Notes under the pieces: model-generated
What the model was told of the DNA's origin: nothing
Databases searched by the model: none
Seen by the model: only the letters and a program-made list of their open reading frames with translations
Position numbers and translations under genes: made by a program
NCBI RefSeq assembly: GCF_039545095.1
Contig: NZ_BAABRS010000001.1
Span: 1,763,620 to 1,827,619, forward strand
Direction: 5' to 3'
DNA: 64,000 bases
DNA from: Fodinibius salicampi
GTDB lineage: Bacteria > Bacteroidota > Rhodothermia > Balneolales > Balneolaceae
Shown here: positions 53,806-62,774 of the stretch, one piece after another
Position numbering within the stretch: position 1 is the first letter of the stretch
Layout of the letters: each line of letters opens with the position of its first letter

Positions 53806-54687
53806 ATGATTACATCCATGACGGGCTTTGGTCGCGGCGAGGCCTCATCGGAAGGTATTTCGGTGATGGTTGAACTTAAAACAGTCAATAGCCGATATCT
53901 TGATATTTCACTTCGACTTCCGAAGATCATTCAGGAACAGGAACTGGAATTTAAGGAGCTTCTCCAGCAATCCCTGGAGCGAGGAAAAGTCAATGTAAAC
54001 ATTCGGATTGACAAGGCTAATACTGGCAAGCCAGAGGTAACATTCAACAAAAAACTGGTTCGCGGTTATAAAGAAATGCTTAAAGAATTAAGTGAGGCTG
54101 CGGGCATAAATGAGACAGTTCAGCTTTCAGACTTAATGCAGTTCAATGATATTTTTGAATCGAGGGAGGAAGATGAGGAAACTCAGCAGCTGATTTGGGA
54201 ACTAACCCAGGCAGCTACTGAAAAAGCGCTAACCATGCTCATGAATATGCGCCGGCAAGAAGGAACACAGCTGGAAAACGATCTTCTGCAACGAATTAAT
54301 GATATCGAAGAGAAGCTTGATACTGTACTAGAGATTACTAATGGCCGTGCGGAGGAAACCAGGAATCAACTACTGGAACGAATTGATGAGCTTATTGAAA
54401 GTGATAAAATTGATGAAGAACGCTTGGAAATGGAAGTCGCAGTACTGGTTGATAAAATGGATATTACCGAAGAAATTGTACGAACCCAATCCCATATCAA
54501 GTTTTTCCGGAAGGCGGTAAAGAACGAAGAGTCGGTAGGTCGAAGACTTAACTTCTTGAGCCAGGAGATTAATCGGGAAATTAATACTATCGGTTCCAAA
54601 GCCAACGATTCCGAAATATCACAACACATCGTACAGGCCAAAGAAAGTCTGGAGCAAATCAGGGAGCAGGTGCAGAACGTTGAATAA
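53806..54687 (+). CDS. yicC: YicC-family endoribonuclease-like protein
   Basis: A 293-residue protein. ITSMTGFGRGEASSEG is the diagnostic start, VELKTVNSRYLDISLRLP follows, and the C-terminal DUF1732 segment has QSHIKFFRKAVKNEESVGRRLNFLSQEINREINTIGSKA. YicC-type proteins are RNases acting on small RNAs in E. coli. The central helical part is charged and likely coiled coil. It overlaps gmk and starts the yicC-gmk-rpoZ-coaBC cluster found in many bacteria. Confidence 0.93.
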   Translation: MITSMTGFGRGEASSEGISVMVELKTVNSRYLDISLRLPKIIQEQELEFKELLQQSLERGKVNVNIRIDKANTGKPEVTFNKKLVRGYKEMLKELSEAAGINETVQLSDLMQFNDIFESREEDEETQQLIWELTQAATEKALTMLMNMRRQEGTQLENDLLQRINDIEEKLDTVLEITNGRAEETRNQLLERIDELIESDKIDEERLEMEVAVLVDKMDITEEIVRTQSHIKFFRKAVKNEESVGRRLNFLSQEINREINTIGSKANDSEISQHIVQAKESLEQIREQVQNVE

Positions 54688-55258
54688 TACGACAAATCGG
54701 GGAAAAGTTATCATCATTGTGGCGCCAAGCGGCGCCGGGAAAACAACCCTAGCTAAACGTTTGCTGAAGGAACACCCTTCCATTAGATTTTCTGTGTCAG
54801 CTACAACGCGTCCCCCGCGTGAGGGAGAAAAAAATGGTGAGGATTATTATTTCCTTACTGACGAAGAATTCAAAAGGAGAATTAAAAAAGGGCATTTCCT
54901 GGAGTGGGAAACCTACAACGGAAACCGATATGGCACTTTACAATCAGAAGTTGATAAGTTAGTGGAATCTGGGTATTTTCCCTTGCTTGACATCGAAGTG
55001 AAGGGAGCCTTGAACGTGCAGAAAATTTATGGCTCCGATGCAATTTCTATTTTCATTGAACCACCTTCACTGGAGGTTCTAAAAAATCGTCTCCTTAACC
55101 GGGGCAGCGAAACAGATGCCTCAATAAAACGACGGTTGGAGCGGGCTGAAATGGAAATAGAATATGCAGAAGACTTCGACTATACTGTTACAAACGATGA
55201 TTTGGATACCGCTTATGCCGAGATCCAAGCAATAATAGAACCTTTTATTACCGACTAA
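54680..55258 (+). CDS. gmk: Guanylate kinase
   Basis: A 192-residue P-loop kinase starting with TTG at 54680, overlapping the yicC stop by eight bases; no ATG is available. IIVAPSGAGKTTLAKRLL is the P-loop, FSVSATTRPPREGEKNGEDYYF holds the GMP-binding residues, and the lid LLNRGSETDASIKRRL follows. It phosphorylates GMP to GDP. Translational coupling with yicC would explain the weak start. Confidence 0.95.
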   Translation: MNNTTNRGKVIIIVAPSGAGKTTLAKRLLKEHPSIRFSVSATTRPPREGEKNGEDYYFLTDEEFKRRIKKGHFLEWETYNGNRYGTLQSEVDKLVESGYFPLLDIEVKGALNVQKIYGSDAISIFIEPPSLEVLKNRLLNRGSETDASIKRRLERAEMEIEYAEDFDYTVTNDDLDTAYAEIQAIIEPFITD

Positions 55259-55272
55259 ACCAGAGATCAACG

Positions 55273-55566
55273 ATGTCTATTAAAACGCTTGATATTGAAA
55301 AGCTTAATAAAAATACCGGTAACCAATATGAATTGATTACCATTATGTCTAAGCGGGCACGCCAGATTGCTGCTCAGGAAAAACTTCAGCTCGATGAAAA
55401 GTTAAAGTATTTTGAAGGCTTTGAAGATGAAGATGAGTTTTCGTTCAATGAAGAACAGGAAAACATCTCAAAGGAATTTGAAAAACTTCCCCATGCCACC
55501 CAGCGTGCTATTGACGAAATGCGCAGAGGTGAAGTTTACTTCCGGTATCCTCAAGACGAAGAATAA
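55273..55566 (+). CDS. rpoZ: RNA polymerase subunit omega-like protein
   Basis: A 97-residue protein. YELITIMSKRARQIAA near residues 19-34 is the omega/Rpb6 signature, and an acidic middle (EDEDEFSFNEE) precedes the C-terminal HATQRAIDEMRRGEVYFRY. This is the Bacteroidota form of omega, which helps assemble the beta' subunit. It lies between gmk and coaBC in the standard order. The weak overall conservation of omega leaves modest doubt. Confidence 0.85.
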   Translation: MSIKTLDIEKLNKNTGNQYELITIMSKRARQIAAQEKLQLDEKLKYFEGFEDEDEFSFNEEQENISKEFEKLPHATQRAIDEMRRGEVYFRYPQDEE

Positions 55567-55569
55567 CCA

Positions 55570-56775
55570 ATGCTATCCGGTAAACGGATTATTTTAGGAG
55601 TTTCTGGTGGAATAGCAGCCTACAAGGCTGCTTTTCTTTTACGGGCGTATCAAAAAGCAGGCGCCGAAGTACGCGTAACCATGACGCCCGATGCCCGACG
55701 ATTTGTAGGCGCAGAAACTTTTGCCTCTCTTTCTAAGCATAGCGTTGCTATTGATATCTTTTCTGAAAACCAAACCACTTCCAATAGCTGGACTAAACAC
55801 ATCGACTGGGGCGAATGGGCCGATCTTTTTGTTATTGCTCCTTGCACAGCGAATACGCTTGGAAAGATTGCCGGTGGACTTTCTGATAATATGCTAACCG
55901 CTACCGTCATGGCTGCCCGTTGTCCACTCCTGCTATGTCCCACTATGGATGGTGAGATGTACCGCTCCCCGGCCGTTAAGCGAAACCTGGAAACGCTCAA
56001 AAGAGATGGGATTCATATACTGGAACCGGAGGAAGGTTACCTGGCCAGTGGATTGGAGGGTAAAGGACGCCTCCCTAAGATAGAGAATATTTTGGCAAAA
56101 AGTCGTGAAATTATCAAGGAGAATCTAAAAGAAGGACTTCTCACCAATAAAAAAGTAGTGGTTACCGCTGGTCCTACCCGGGAATTTATTGATCCGGTAC
56201 GCTTTATTTCTAATCCCAGTTCCGGTAAAATGGGGGTGGCCATGGCCAGAGCTGCACAAAAGCTGGGTGGCGAAGTCTCTCTTATTCATGGCCCCATTCA
56301 AGTTCCAATCCCAAAGGGACTATCCTCTACTGAAATTACATCTGCCCATGACCTTTTTGAGGAAGTAAAAAAGCAAGCGGATGCAGAGGTTATTATTATG
56401 GCTGCGGCCGTAGCTGATTTTACACCTGCTGATACTTCTGACCAAAAAGTTAAGAAAGACCAGGCTGATACTTCCCTATCCCTACAAAAAACGCATGATA
56501 TTTTATCCTGGCTTGGAAAAAACAAGCAAAATGGACAAATACTTATCGGCTTTGCCATGGAAACAGAAAATCTAATTGAACAAGCTAAAAAAAAGAGAGC
56601 ACGAAAGAAGATCGACTGGATTTTAGCCAATTCTATTGCTAGCAAGGAAAGTGGCTTTGCCACTGATAAAAATACAATCATAGCCCTGAGCGAAGAGTAC
56701 CAGCAAACCTTTTCCGGTGATAAAGAAATAATCGCCGAACAAATACTAAATATGATTTTCGGCGACAAAGCCTAA
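55570..56775 (+). CDS. coaBC: Bifunctional CoaBC (phosphopantothenoylcysteine synthetase/decarboxylase)
   Basis: A 401-residue protein of two enzymes. The decarboxylase part (to about residue 185) has [52 protein letters not shown] with the active His, and [13 protein letters not shown] where PxMNxxMW is usual. The ligase part has [20 protein letters not shown] and [14 protein letters not shown], and a [15 protein letters not shown] block near the end. It makes 4'-phosphopantetheine precursors for coenzyme A. It ends the yicC-gmk-rpoZ-coaBC cluster. Confidence 0.95.
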   Translation: MLSGKRIILGVSGGIAAYKAAFLLRAYQKAGAEVRVTMTPDARRFVGAETFASLSKHSVAIDIFSENQTTSNSWTKHIDWGEWADLFVIAPCTANTLGKIAGGLSDNMLTATVMAARCPLLLCPTMDGEMYRSPAVKRNLETLKRDGIHILEPEEGYLASGLEGKGRLPKIENILAKSREIIKENLKEGLLTNKKVVVTAGPTREFIDPVRFISNPSSGKMGVAMARAAQKLGGEVSLIHGPIQVPIPKGLSSTEITSAHDLFEEVKKQADAEVIIMAAAVADFTPADTSDQKVKKDQADTSLSLQKTHDILSWLGKNKQNGQILIGFAMETENLIEQAKKKRARKKIDWILANSIASKESGFATDKNTIIALSEEYQQTFSGDKEIIAEQILNMIFGDKA

Positions 56776-56793
56776 CTCTACACTAATGATATC

Positions 56794-58923
56794 TTAAATT
56801 TTACCCGAACTGCTTGAGCCGGGCTTATCTGCTTTGATAAAGGTAAATTCAAATTCAGAGCCCCAATCACCACTTTCTATTTCAATTTCTGTTTCTAGTT
56901 GTTTGGTTAGGTTTTCTATAAGGGACATCCCCAAGGAAGTTTTTCTCATTTCCTCAAAATTTTCCGGAAGCCCTATACCATCATCCTGGACTTGCACTCG
57001 TACCATGTCCTCTTTCTTTGATATCGCCACATCTAGCTGTCCTGAATCTCTACCTTCAAATGCATATTCAAAACTGTTAGTAACTAATTCGTTAACAATT
57101 AATGCACAAGGAATAGCCTGATTAATATTAAGCCAGAAATCTTCACTCGATACATTAACGTCGATATCCTTGTCTTCAGGTTGCAAGGTATTGGTAATTA
57201 CCCGAACGAGTTTCTCAATATAGCTGTCCATTTCAATTTCGGAGAGTGTTTTGGATTGATACAACATCTCATGGACAATAGACATCGACTGAATGCGAAG
57301 CTGACTATTTTGCAAATAACTGGCAAGGCGCTCATCATCTACACTCATAACCTGCATTTGTAATAATCCCGATACAATAGCGAGGTTATTTTTAACCCGA
57401 TGATGAATTTCTTCCAGCAAGATCTTTTTGTCATGCACCGATTGTTTAAGCTTTCGCTCATATTCTTTCTGCTCTGATATATCCATATAGATTCCAAAGC
57501 CCGCAATAGGTTCACCATCAAGGTGCACCGGAATAATACTCAGCAACAGGTCGAGCTCTTCTCCATCTTTAGTATATCTTTTGATATCCGTATATAGTCG
57601 ATTGCCATGCAGTCCATCATTCGACATTTTAGGCGCACCATCTCCGGAGGATAAAACCTCATCGAGATTTTGGCCCAACACTTCCTCTTCTGTATAACCG
57701 AAAAGATCTTCAAAGCTTTTATTAATCTTTGATACATTATTCTCTGTATCGACCATAACCATCGCGCTGGGAGCCTGCAGAAACAGATTTCGAAATAGCT
57801 CTTCACTCCTGCGAAGCTTTCGTTCATTTTCTTTTTGTTTGGTAACATCTCGGACAACAGCCTGTATATAAATATTTTCCCCAAGACTCACACTATTTAA
57901 ACTTACTTCAGTATCAATGAGTGACCCGTCTTTACGCTGATGCTGCCAATAAAATACTTGAGGACCTTCGGTAAGGGATTTATTGATAACCTTTCGGGCT
58001 TTTTGCAGGGAAGGTTCACCGTCTGGCTGATATTCCGGTGAAAAATCAGCCGGTGTATTGCCTAAAATTTCATTTTTACTGCAGCCAAAAATAGTGCAGA
58101 CCTGCTCATTGCACTCTATAAAGCGATCTTTTTCCATTAAAAAGATCCCATCATTGGCATTTTCAAACAGCCGCTGGTACCGAAGCTGTATCTTCTTTTG
58201 TTCTGTCACCTCTTCCAGGAAGGTAATTACCGATATTAATGCCCCGTCATCGTTCCTGCGTGCTGAAGCATGGACTCTTAAATCAATCAGTTCTGAATTT
58301 TTGTCGTATAGTTTAACATCGTAACGAGATTTTTCTTTTTTACCGGATATTAGATAATCCATTTCTTGCTCTACAGTTTCAAGCTCATCGGCTGAATGAT
58401 AATTAAAGTCATAGGGTGTCTTTCCCATTACTTCTTCCGAGCTGTATCCCATTTTTTCTGCCGCTCGGTCATTCCATTCAATGATCTCGAAATCAGCATT
58501 CCATTTTACCATCCCCAACGGACTGTTATTTACATGATGATTCAGCTCGTCAAATGCTTTCTGAGCTTTACGTTCTGCTTCTATCCGCTCCGTCACATCA
58601 TGAATAAATACCATTCGGGCGTTTACTTCTTCATAGCTATAGGAATGAGAAGAGATTTCTACGAAAAACTGCTCTCCATCCTTTGAGATATGACGCCAAA
58701 GATGATTTCTGGATGAAGAATCTTCCTGAATATCTTCTAATGCCTTTTTAGCCCACTTTCTTTGCTCTTCAGGATGTAATTGTGGTATGGTTAATGAAGA
58801 AGCTTCGCTCTCTGAATAGCCGTACTTTTTGCAAAACGCCTGGTTTACCTTAAGTACCCGTTGAGAATTCACACCATAAACCAAAACCGGCTTAGGATTT
58901 AATTCAAAAAGTTTCCAATCCAT
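56794..58923 (-). CDS. Soluble multi-PAS sensor histidine kinase (HisKA_2)
   Basis: A 709-residue protein with no membrane segment. Four PAS units are recognisable: from residue 10, about 130, 250 and 375, each ending in an I-T-x-x-K/E-type PAC stretch (for example FIHDVTERIE, FLEEVTEQKK, VVRDVTKQKE, YMDISEQKE). The kinase core has LLEEIHHRVKNNLAIVSGLLQ with the phospho-accepting His at 507-508, the N-box VNELVTNSFEYAF near 615 and the G-box DDGIGLPENF. This HisKA_2 core is found in cytosolic light, redox or gas sensors. No response regulator is adjacent, so it is an orphan. Confidence 0.92.
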   Translation of the reverse strand: MDWKLFELNPKPVLVYGVNSQRVLKVNQAFCKKYGYSESEASSLTIPQLHPEEQRKWAKKALEDIQEDSSSRNHLWRHISKDGEQFFVEISSHSYSYEEVNARMVFIHDVTERIEAERKAQKAFDELNHHVNNSPLGMVKWNADFEIIEWNDRAAEKMGYSSEEVMGKTPYDFNYHSADELETVEQEMDYLISGKKEKSRYDVKLYDKNSELIDLRVHASARRNDDGALISVITFLEEVTEQKKIQLRYQRLFENANDGIFLMEKDRFIECNEQVCTIFGCSKNEILGNTPADFSPEYQPDGEPSLQKARKVINKSLTEGPQVFYWQHQRKDGSLIDTEVSLNSVSLGENIYIQAVVRDVTKQKENERKLRRSEELFRNLFLQAPSAMVMVDTENNVSKINKSFEDLFGYTEEEVLGQNLDEVLSSGDGAPKMSNDGLHGNRLYTDIKRYTKDGEELDLLLSIIPVHLDGEPIAGFGIYMDISEQKEYERKLKQSVHDKKILLEEIHHRVKNNLAIVSGLLQMQVMSVDDERLASYLQNSQLRIQSMSIVHEMLYQSKTLSEIEMDSYIEKLVRVITNTLQPEDKDIDVNVSSEDFWLNINQAIPCALIVNELVTNSFEYAFEGRDSGQLDVAISKKEDMVRVQVQDDGIGLPENFEEMRKTSLGMSLIENLTKQLETEIEIESGDWGSEFEFTFIKADKPGSSSSGKI

Positions 58924-58968
58924 CTTTTTTACTGGATGTAATTAAATTTTATTTCAAAACTGTATAAC

Positions 58969-60111
58969 CTAAAACTCCCACTTATACGTTCGATGTGTTT
59001 TGTGGTGATAGCAACCGAGCGCCTCCAGACTTCGTTGCATTAGCCAATTTTTTTCGCTCACCCACGCCCCTTCCAGGTATTCCAGCGTTGTAACCTTCTC
59101 CCTGGTCAGCTGAATACCCCGGGTAAAGGTCAATGCTTCCAATCCCATTTTCCTGAATTTTGGTTTTGTCCCATATACCAGTGATCGCAAATGCTTTGCC
59201 CGCCTTTTAAACCAAAACAACTTCGGATAATGCCACCAACGAAGCCTTCCATCCGTTTCCCTGGAAACTTCATTCAGATCGGGTACACATACCACAAATG
59301 ATGCGGGTTCACCATCTACAAAAGCTAACAGCATACTTTCAGGTATTAAAACTGGTTTTAACTTCTCAACCATCTCCTCTACAGTTTCCTGCGTTAACTC
59401 GGTAAACTCTTCTTCTCGCTCATTAATATCCTGTTCACACCAGGCTTCATTATATATTTCCCGAATATATTCGGCATCCCTATAGATGTTTTTCTTATCA
59501 ATAGGACGCAAGGAAACGCCGGGGCGACTTTCAATACGATCAGTTATTTTCCGCATCCGCTCCGGAATGGGATCATCAAAACTGCGTTTATAACTCCAGT
59601 GGTCGTCCAGCTTTTCGGCTCCTGTTTTTTCTATAAGATCTTTATAGTACGGCGGATGGTAAAACATGCCGTAGATGGGAGGTTCCTCATAGTTTTCTAC
59701 CAATAATCCCCAATAGGTATCATTCTCCCCAAAATTTATAGGCCCACGCATTGCATTATATCCGCGCTTTCGATGCCACTCTTGGGCAAAAAGAATAATT
59801 TCATGTGCCAGTCCTGCATCATTCTCCATTTCTATAAATCCGAACCCACCCATTGTCGGCTCCAGCACCTTATCACGTTCAGGCGTATTCATTACTGCAA
59901 AACGTGCAACCACCTGTTCCCCATTTTTAACTAGAAAACGCTCACACTCTCCCTTAGAAAAAAAATCATTCTGGTCCGGATCAAAAATATTTTCGATCTC
60001 GAACCGAAAAGGAGGTGCCCAATTGGGAAACCCCTCATAAATGCGGAACGGAAGTTCATGAAATGCTTCTATCTGTTGCGCGCTTTCTACTTTTAGAAAA
60101 TCGTAAGTCAT
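58969..60111 (-). CDS. Conserved GNAT-like protein of unknown function
   Basis: A 380-residue soluble protein. The order FEIENIFDPDQNDFFSKGE, RFAVMNTPERDK, GPINFGENDTYWG and EYIREIYNEAWCEQ is typical of a conserved bacterial family with an N-acyltransferase fold. The PKFRKMGLEALTFTRGIQL segment resembles the acetyl-CoA-binding loop. I do not know a substrate. It is 45 bases from the histidine kinase on the same strand, possibly co-transcribed, and divergent from the YibQ-like gene. Confidence 0.65.
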   Translation of the reverse strand: MTYDFLKVESAQQIEAFHELPFRIYEGFPNWAPPFRFEIENIFDPDQNDFFSKGECERFLVKNGEQVVARFAVMNTPERDKVLEPTMGGFGFIEMENDAGLAHEIILFAQEWHRKRGYNAMRGPINFGENDTYWGLLVENYEEPPIYGMFYHPPYYKDLIEKTGAEKLDDHWSYKRSFDDPIPERMRKITDRIESRPGVSLRPIDKKNIYRDAEYIREIYNEAWCEQDINEREEEFTELTQETVEEMVEKLKPVLIPESMLLAFVDGEPASFVVCVPDLNEVSRETDGRLRWWHYPKLFWFKRRAKHLRSLVYGTKPKFRKMGLEALTFTRGIQLTREKVTTLEYLEGAWVSEKNWLMQRSLEALGCYHHKTHRTYKWEF

Positions 60112-60231
60112 AAACCTTTTAAAATTGAAGTAAAGAATATCAGGAGAATCTTCCGTAACTTAAGGTAGAATTACTTTAGAATTTCACCTACAATTATTCG
60201 GCAAAATGCCAACTAAATATCTGTACCTAGC

Positions 60232-61188
60232 TTGAAGGAACAAAAGAAAAAAGTGATCGTCGTTTTTCTGCTGTTAATTTCTTGTATTATTAGCGGATAC
60301 CTGTTTATTACTGTTGAAACTTCAACTAAATCGCTTCGTTCATTTTCCCAAGCCGATTCCCTTATCCAAAATGAGTTCACAAACTTTAGCATAAATAACA
60401 GCCAGATCCGGCAGTACTCCGCACAAGCAGGCTCCTCCTTCAGTCGAAAAATATATCAAGCACGTCTTCCTGAAGAACAATCCAAGACACAATTTCATGC
60501 TGATTTAAATCGTACATTTTATCCATATGATATTGCAACCCCTGGAAAGGTTAATATAGCAGATGAAATCGTGCAAATCCATCTGCTTTATGAGGATATA
60601 ATTTTCAGAACTATTAAGTTAGAAACCGATTCTGATCTCACTCTTCAACAAAATAAAGTCAGTATTATCTTGGCTTTTAATGCCATACCCAGCAGTAATA
60701 TTTTAAGCCAATTGACGAGCTTGGGAGAACCTATCCCAATTTTATTGTCCATTGAGCATCCCATGCAGGCAAAAGAATTTCAGGAACAACTTTCAGGTCA
60801 ATATAATCGCCTTATCTTTCGATTGTATAATGAGTACAATGAAGACCTTATACAAACCAATCCTTCTATAGCCCGGCGACGTGTTAATCAATTTGAAGAA
60901 ATTTTACCCAATGCTCATTTACTTCTCAATGCAAACAGTAATAATAGCCAGAATATCATTGAGCAATCGGACCTGTCCTTTATAGAAGCACAGAGTGCCC
61001 TGCAGCTTCATCACAATCTTGGTAAAGCTGTTTTCCTGGATGAACTTAACAAATTAAAACCTGGCGCAGCCCACTCTCTGGCAATTATCAACGGAAATGC
61101 AACAACCCTGGGTTGGCTGGAAGAAAAACTACCTGAACTTAAACGCTCCGGAGTACAGATAGTACCTCCCGATCAAAGAGGTTTTTAA
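60232..61188 (+). CDS. Divergent polysaccharide deacetylase-like (YibQ/DUF610) protein, degenerate
   Basis: A 318-residue protein starting with TTG at 60232, with an N-terminal hydrophobic segment (about residues 9-27) that predicts export or anchoring. The C-terminal GNATTLGWLEEKLPELKRSGVQIVP matches the closing segment of YibQ proteins, and ILSIEHPMQ aligns with the usual HxPM block. The metal-binding Asp pair of IDDLG is replaced by AFNAI, so hydrolysis is doubtful. It is probably a periplasmic or membrane-attached protein of unknown role. The lipase gene starts one base after its stop, which suggests an operon. Confidence 0.5.
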   Translation: MKEQKKKVIVVFLLLISCIISGYLFITVETSTKSLRSFSQADSLIQNEFTNFSINNSQIRQYSAQAGSSFSRKIYQARLPEEQSKTQFHADLNRTFYPYDIATPGKVNIADEIVQIHLLYEDIIFRTIKLETDSDLTLQQNKVSIILAFNAIPSSNILSQLTSLGEPIPILLSIEHPMQAKEFQEQLSGQYNRLIFRLYNEYNEDLIQTNPSIARRRVNQFEEILPNAHLLLNANSNNSQNIIEQSDLSFIEAQSALQLHHNLGKAVFLDELNKLKPGAAHSLAIINGNATTLGWLEEKLPELKRSGVQIVPPDQRGF

Positions 61189-61189
61189 C

Positions 61190-62050
61190 ATGCTTGAACA
61201 CTTAGATACTGATCGCTGGTTCAACAAACTGGAATTAAAAGAATTTCCCGAACCCAAAATCGTACATTTACGGCATCCTGTACTTCTTTGCCACGGCTAT
61301 GGTGCCATTGCCTCGCTGGTAAAACCTTCCCCCCTTTATGATGTAGCGATGCTAATGCGTTCTCACAACGTGCTCGCTTATGCTCCTAACATTGTACCTT
61401 ATGCCAAAATAGAAGTGCGGGCACGGCGTTGGGTGAAATTAATTAATAGCTTAACTGCCGAAAATGGCTATAACAAAATAAATATTATAGCTCACAGTAT
61501 GGGTGGTTTAGACATCCGATATGCTCTCTCCGAGCTGAATATCGCTCGAAAGGTGGCATCCGTTACTACTATTTCCACTCCTCACCATGGAACTTCTCTT
61601 GCAGAGCTTACGCTTAGAACTCCTGATGCCATTCGCGATAAACTCGCTGACTTTTTGGACTGGATGGGCGACCGTATATATCCGAAAACAAAAAGTGATT
61701 CCGTAGGATCAGCCGAACAGCTAACGCGCCGTTATATAACAAAAGAATTTAATAACCGGATTACGGATGTGCCGGGTATTCCCTATTATTCCTATAGTGC
61801 AGCCGTCGGTAAGGGGACCGATATCCCCATTAAAGTAATCAGTCGTTTTCAAAACAATCATATCTTCGAAAAAGAAGGACTAAATGATGGCATGGTGTCT
61901 GTAAAAAGCGCCCGATGGGGACAGCATATCAAAACGCTTCACCTCTCTCATCTCGAACAGATGCACTTACGGGTAAAAGACGACCGAGAACCCATTTTCC
62001 TGGAATTTTGGCAAGAAGTCATTGAAATGCTTGAAGAACAAGGACACTAA
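61190..62050 (+). CDS. Lipase-like alpha/beta hydrolase
   Basis: A 286-residue hydrolase. VLLCHGYGAI (residues 32-40) is the oxyanion-hole loop, IIAHSMGGLDIRY gives the nucleophile Ser103, STPHHGTSLAEL follows, GLNDGMVSVKSARWG supplies the Asp region, and HLSHLEQMHLRV the catalytic His. This order fits triacylglycerol lipases of family I. No signal peptide is seen. It is coupled to the YibQ-like gene. Its last 32 bases overlap the convergent lipoprotein gene, which also ends in that region. Confidence 0.85.
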   Translation: MLEHLDTDRWFNKLELKEFPEPKIVHLRHPVLLCHGYGAIASLVKPSPLYDVAMLMRSHNVLAYAPNIVPYAKIEVRARRWVKLINSLTAENGYNKINIIAHSMGGLDIRYALSELNIARKVASVTTISTPHHGTSLAELTLRTPDAIRDKLADFLDWMGDRIYPKTKSDSVGSAEQLTRRYITKEFNNRITDVPGIPYYSYSAAVGKGTDIPIKVISRFQNNHIFEKEGLNDGMVSVKSARWGQHIKTLHLSHLEQMHLRVKDDREPIFLEFWQEVIEMLEEQGH

Positions 62051-62741
62051 AATGATCAGCAACAAAGGCTTTTGAAATTGCTCCCCAAATATTTTTTTTA
62101 TGAACTACATTCCACCCTTCCTCCGGGTCTTCTATTAAGTAAAGATTAAATATCAGTTCAGACGAAGAGGTATATTCTATAGCTTTAATCTCCCAGCATG
62201 TTGCCTGAGGATCTTCCAATTGCCTAGAGTTTATATTCGCACAATTACTATCTGCCGTGATCTCAGGTTGTCCAAATATAATGGTTATAAAAGAATGTAG
62301 CCCTATATTTTTACAATGTGAAGGTATTTTTATTTCAATGGAATCATCCCGACCCGGCGGTGGCCTCAGTCCTCCATAGTTAGAACATTTTTGGTCTTCT
62401 ATAACATTTGCTATGGTTAGATTATGGTTCTTTATAATCTGGCGCCGCAGATTCAGTTGTTTTTTTGATGCATAAAGATCCTTAGCTTCTAATTTACCTA
62501 CGAATGAATATGCTGTATCTATGCTGCGTGGATCAATCCGTAAGGATGACTTTAACTTTTTAGGATCAGTCTGTGTAAGACCATTTGTTTTACCATATTC
62601 AACTAAAGTAGCATAAAGAGTACTGTCCCTATGTATATCATTTTTAAAATCTGTGTTAGATAATCTCTTATTGACACAACTTAACTGAACCAAAAGCATA
62701 CATCCCAATAAAGATATATATATAACAAATTTAATGTTCAT
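62019..62741 (-). CDS. Lipoprotein of unknown function (putative partner of the HExxH protein)
   Basis: About 240 residues from the ATG at 62741; a TTG at 62753 is also open. The signal peptide ends LLVQLSC (lipobox). The mature protein has Cys at several positions (DQKCSNYGG, SHCKNIG, DSNCANIN, QATCWEIKA) and C-terminal beta-like segments ELIFNLYLIEDPEEGW. No family is recognised. It lies 33 bases downstream of the interrupted HExxH gene on the same strand, so it may be its immunity or partner protein, by analogy with effector/immunity pairs; this is inference. The 3' end overlaps the lipase gene by 32 bases. Confidence 0.55.
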   Translation of the reverse strand: MNIKFVIYISLLGCMLLVQLSCVNKRLSNTDFKNDIHRDSTLYATLVEYGKTNGLTQTDPKKLKSSLRIDPRSIDTAYSFVGKLEAKDLYASKKQLNLRRQIIKNHNLTIANVIEDQKCSNYGGLRPPPGRDDSIEIKIPSHCKNIGLHSFITIIFGQPEITADSNCANINSRQLEDPQATCWEIKAIEYTSSSELIFNLYLIEDPEEGWNVVHKKNIWGAISKAFVADHFSVLVLQAFQ

Positions 62742-62774
62742 AATAATAGGCAATCTAAACTCTTAAATTTGTAA

